Part shown: one piece after another, positions 62,838 to 64,000 of the stretch
How the letters are laid out: the number at the start of each line of letters is the position of its first letter
Position numbering within the stretch: position 1 is the stretch's first letter
Assembly: GCF_000378965.1 (NCBI RefSeq)
Contig: NZ_KB900536.1
Coordinates: 817,583-881,582, forward strand
Length of the DNA stretch: 64,000 nucleotides
Source of the DNA: Thioalkalivibrio thiocyanodenitrificans ARhD 1
GTDB lineage: Bacteria > Pseudomonadota > Gammaproteobacteria > Ectothiorhodospirales > Ectothiorhodospiraceae
Direction: 5' to 3'
The notes under the pieces: model-generated
Seen by the model: the letters and a program-made list of their open reading frames with translations, nothing else
Told to the model about the DNA's origin: nothing
Databases searched by the model: none
Made by a program: the position numbers and the translations under genes

Positions 62838-63236
62838 ATGAGGGAGAAAATCACAAAAAGCGCTCAGGACTACATCGATGAAGCCAATGCGATTGTCCCG
62901 CGTGTCACGACCAACGAGGCGATTGAAATCCACTCAAAGGGTCGGGCGGTTTTTATTGACGTGCGCGATAGCAACAGCCTCAGAAAGACGGGAACAATCG
63001 CTGGAGCACACCACGTTCCGCGCGGGATGGTCGAACTCTCGGCCGATCCGAAGAGCGAGTACTACAAACCATTCTTCAGGAAGGACACGCAAATATGTAT
63101 TGTCTGTGGCGCCGGCTTGATGGCCGCGATGGCCGGCAAGACCCTGATCGAGATGGGATATGAGAATATTATCAATGTCGGCGGGATGCGGGCATGGAAA
63201 GATGCCGGTGGCCCGGTCGACCCATTGGATTCATAG
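62838..63236 (+). CDS. Rhodanese domain protein
   Basis: The 132-residue single-domain sulfurtransferase has FIDVRDSNSLRKTGTIAGAHHVPRG-type start of the domain (seen as FIDVRDSNSLRKTG) and the active-site loop CGAGLMAAMAG with Cys at residue 90, and GYENIINVGGMRAWKDAGG at the end. It transfers sulfane sulfur to acceptors such as cyanide. It follows the acyltransferase by 48 bases. Confidence 0.92.
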   Translation: MREKITKSAQDYIDEANAIVPRVTTNEAIEIHSKGRAVFIDVRDSNSLRKTGTIAGAHHVPRGMVELSADPKSEYYKPFFRKDTQICIVCGAGLMAAMAGKTLIEMGYENIINVGGMRAWKDAGGPVDPLDS

Positions 63237-63260
63237 CCTGACGCAGTGCGGTCTCGTCGC

Positions 63261-64000
63261 TCATGCCAGCTTCCCCTCGCTTATCACCTTCACTTGAGCG
63301 AACTGGCGGTGGCCCTCGACGGAGCCGTGGTAGCCGTAGCCGCTTTCCTTCGCACCCACCCAGGGTGTACCGCTGGCGCCGAAACAACTCTTGTTGACAC
63401 CGACCATGCCTGACTCAATCCGGCGCGCGACCGCGCGCGCCGCCTCGGGACTGCCGAATACCGAGCCGCCCAGCCCCAGCGGGTTGTCGTTCGCCAGCCG
63501 GACTGCTTCCTCCGCGCTCCCGACGCGCTGAATCGCCAGCACCGGCCCGAACGTCTCGTCGCGCATGATCGTCATCGATTCGTCGCATTTGCCGAGCACG
63601 GTGGGAACCACGAAGCGGGCCGGATGATCCGTGCCACCGGCGAGGACCGTGGCGCCTTGCTTGATTGCATCCTCGATCTGGCCGATCACGTGCAACCGCT
63701 GCCGCTCGTTGATCATCGGCCCCATTTCGGCGGATTCGTCGTCCCACGGGCCATAGCGGATGTTCCCGACAAGCTCCGCCACGCGCTGCTCGAATGCCTC
63801 GGCAATGGAGTCGTGGACGTACACGCGCTCGCTGGAGACGCACATCTGCCCGCCGTTCTCGTAGCCATTCTCCACCGCGCATTGCGCAGCCGCCTCGATA
63901 TCCGCATCCGGCAGAACGATGAACGGATCCTTGCCGCCCAATTCGAGGATGACGCGCTTCAACTTATCCGCAGCGCTGCCGAGGATGTGCTTGCCGGCAG
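63261..64000 (-). CDS. NAD(P)-dependent aldehyde dehydrogenase (partial, cut by window end)
   Basis: The C-terminal 246 codons of an aldehyde dehydrogenase are visible; the frame is open through the window edge (AGKHILGSAADKLKRV precedes). The catalytic Glu is in LELGGKDPFIVL, and the catalytic Cys is in NGGQMCVSSERVYV. FGPVLAIQRVGSAEEAVRLAN and GVNKSCFGASGTPWVGAKESG complete the pattern, similar to succinate-semialdehyde/lactaldehyde dehydrogenases. It converges with the rhodanese gene. Confidence 0.92.
   Translation of the reverse strand, partial: AGKHILGSAADKLKRVILELGGKDPFIVLPDADIEAAAQCAVENGYENGGQMCVSSERVYVHDSIAEAFEQRVAELVGNIRYGPWDDESAEMGPMINERQRLHVIGQIEDAIKQGATVLAGGTDHPARFVVPTVLGKCDESMTIMRDETFGPVLAIQRVGSAEEAVRLANDNPLGLGGSVFGSPEAARAVARRIESGMVGVNKSCFGASGTPWVGAKESGYGYHGSVEGHRQFAQVKVISEGKLA

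Overview
The window reads as a chromosome segment of a GC-rich gammaproteobacterium, most likely a chemolithotrophic sulfur oxidiser of the Chromatiales/Ectothiorhodospiraceae type. This is inferred from the housekeeping order (uvrY-uvrC-pgsA-tRNA-Gly; yceD-rpmF-plsX-fabH; minC-minD-minE), from a fused mnmC, and above all from a thiocyanate-degradation gene set. I cannot name the species.

Layout. 1-8.4 kb: a truncated cobalt/nickel importer gene (cbiM), a glycolate-oxidase-type Fe-S subunit, a copper chaperone (PCuAC) with a small DUF2946-like partner, an M17 aminopeptidase, a heptanucleotide tandem repeat, an ABC-2 exporter pair and mnmC. 8.3-14.0 kb: two lipoproteins and a YadA-head-like secreted protein, divergent from a very large SARP/MalT-like ATPase regulator. 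14.0-15.0 kb: two small conserved proteins, then tRNA-Leu and tRNA-Cys.

15.0-30.8 kb: an accessory island lying exactly between tRNA-Cys and tRNA-Gly. These tRNAs are contiguous in the E. coli order uvrY-uvrC-pgsA-glyW-cysT-leuZ. Reading on the minus strand from the regulator, the island carries thiocyanate hydrolase (scnB-scnA-scnC plus a P15K-like activator), a NitT/TauT-type ABC importer, a cobalt importer with a duplicated small subunit (cbtB-cbtA-cbtB), and a sulfur-handling set (DsrE, TusA, an SQR-like flavoprotein, DUF1641). On the plus strand it carries a LysR regulator and cyanase. The simplest reading is a self-contained module: import SCN-, supply the Co3+ cofactor, hydrolyse SCN- to COS and ammonia, handle the released sulfur, and detoxify cyanate. 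A TetR/DUF1348/DUF3050 group occupies the distal end.

30.8-44.9 kb: pgsA, uvrC, a family-5 uracil-DNA glycosylase, uvrY, a CYTH protein, fabH-plsX-rpmF-yceD, a two-subunit pyruvate carboxylase, maf, an FHA protein, L-lactate dehydrogenase and Hsp20. 45-54.3 kb: an ArsR regulator, a TRAP transporter for an organic acid, a peroxiredoxin, a GlxR-like dehydrogenase, recQ and an exonuclease-like protein. 54.3-59.2 kb: minCDE flanked by REP-like repeats, then a NodIJ-type ABC pair split by a heptad-built inverted repeat. 59.2-64 kb: a more accessory-looking end with a truncated DUF2726 gene, a BrnTA toxin-antitoxin pair, a stand-alone condensation-domain acyltransferase, a rhodanese and a partial aldehyde dehydrogenase.

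No rRNA, CRISPR array, insertion sequence or integrase was found.
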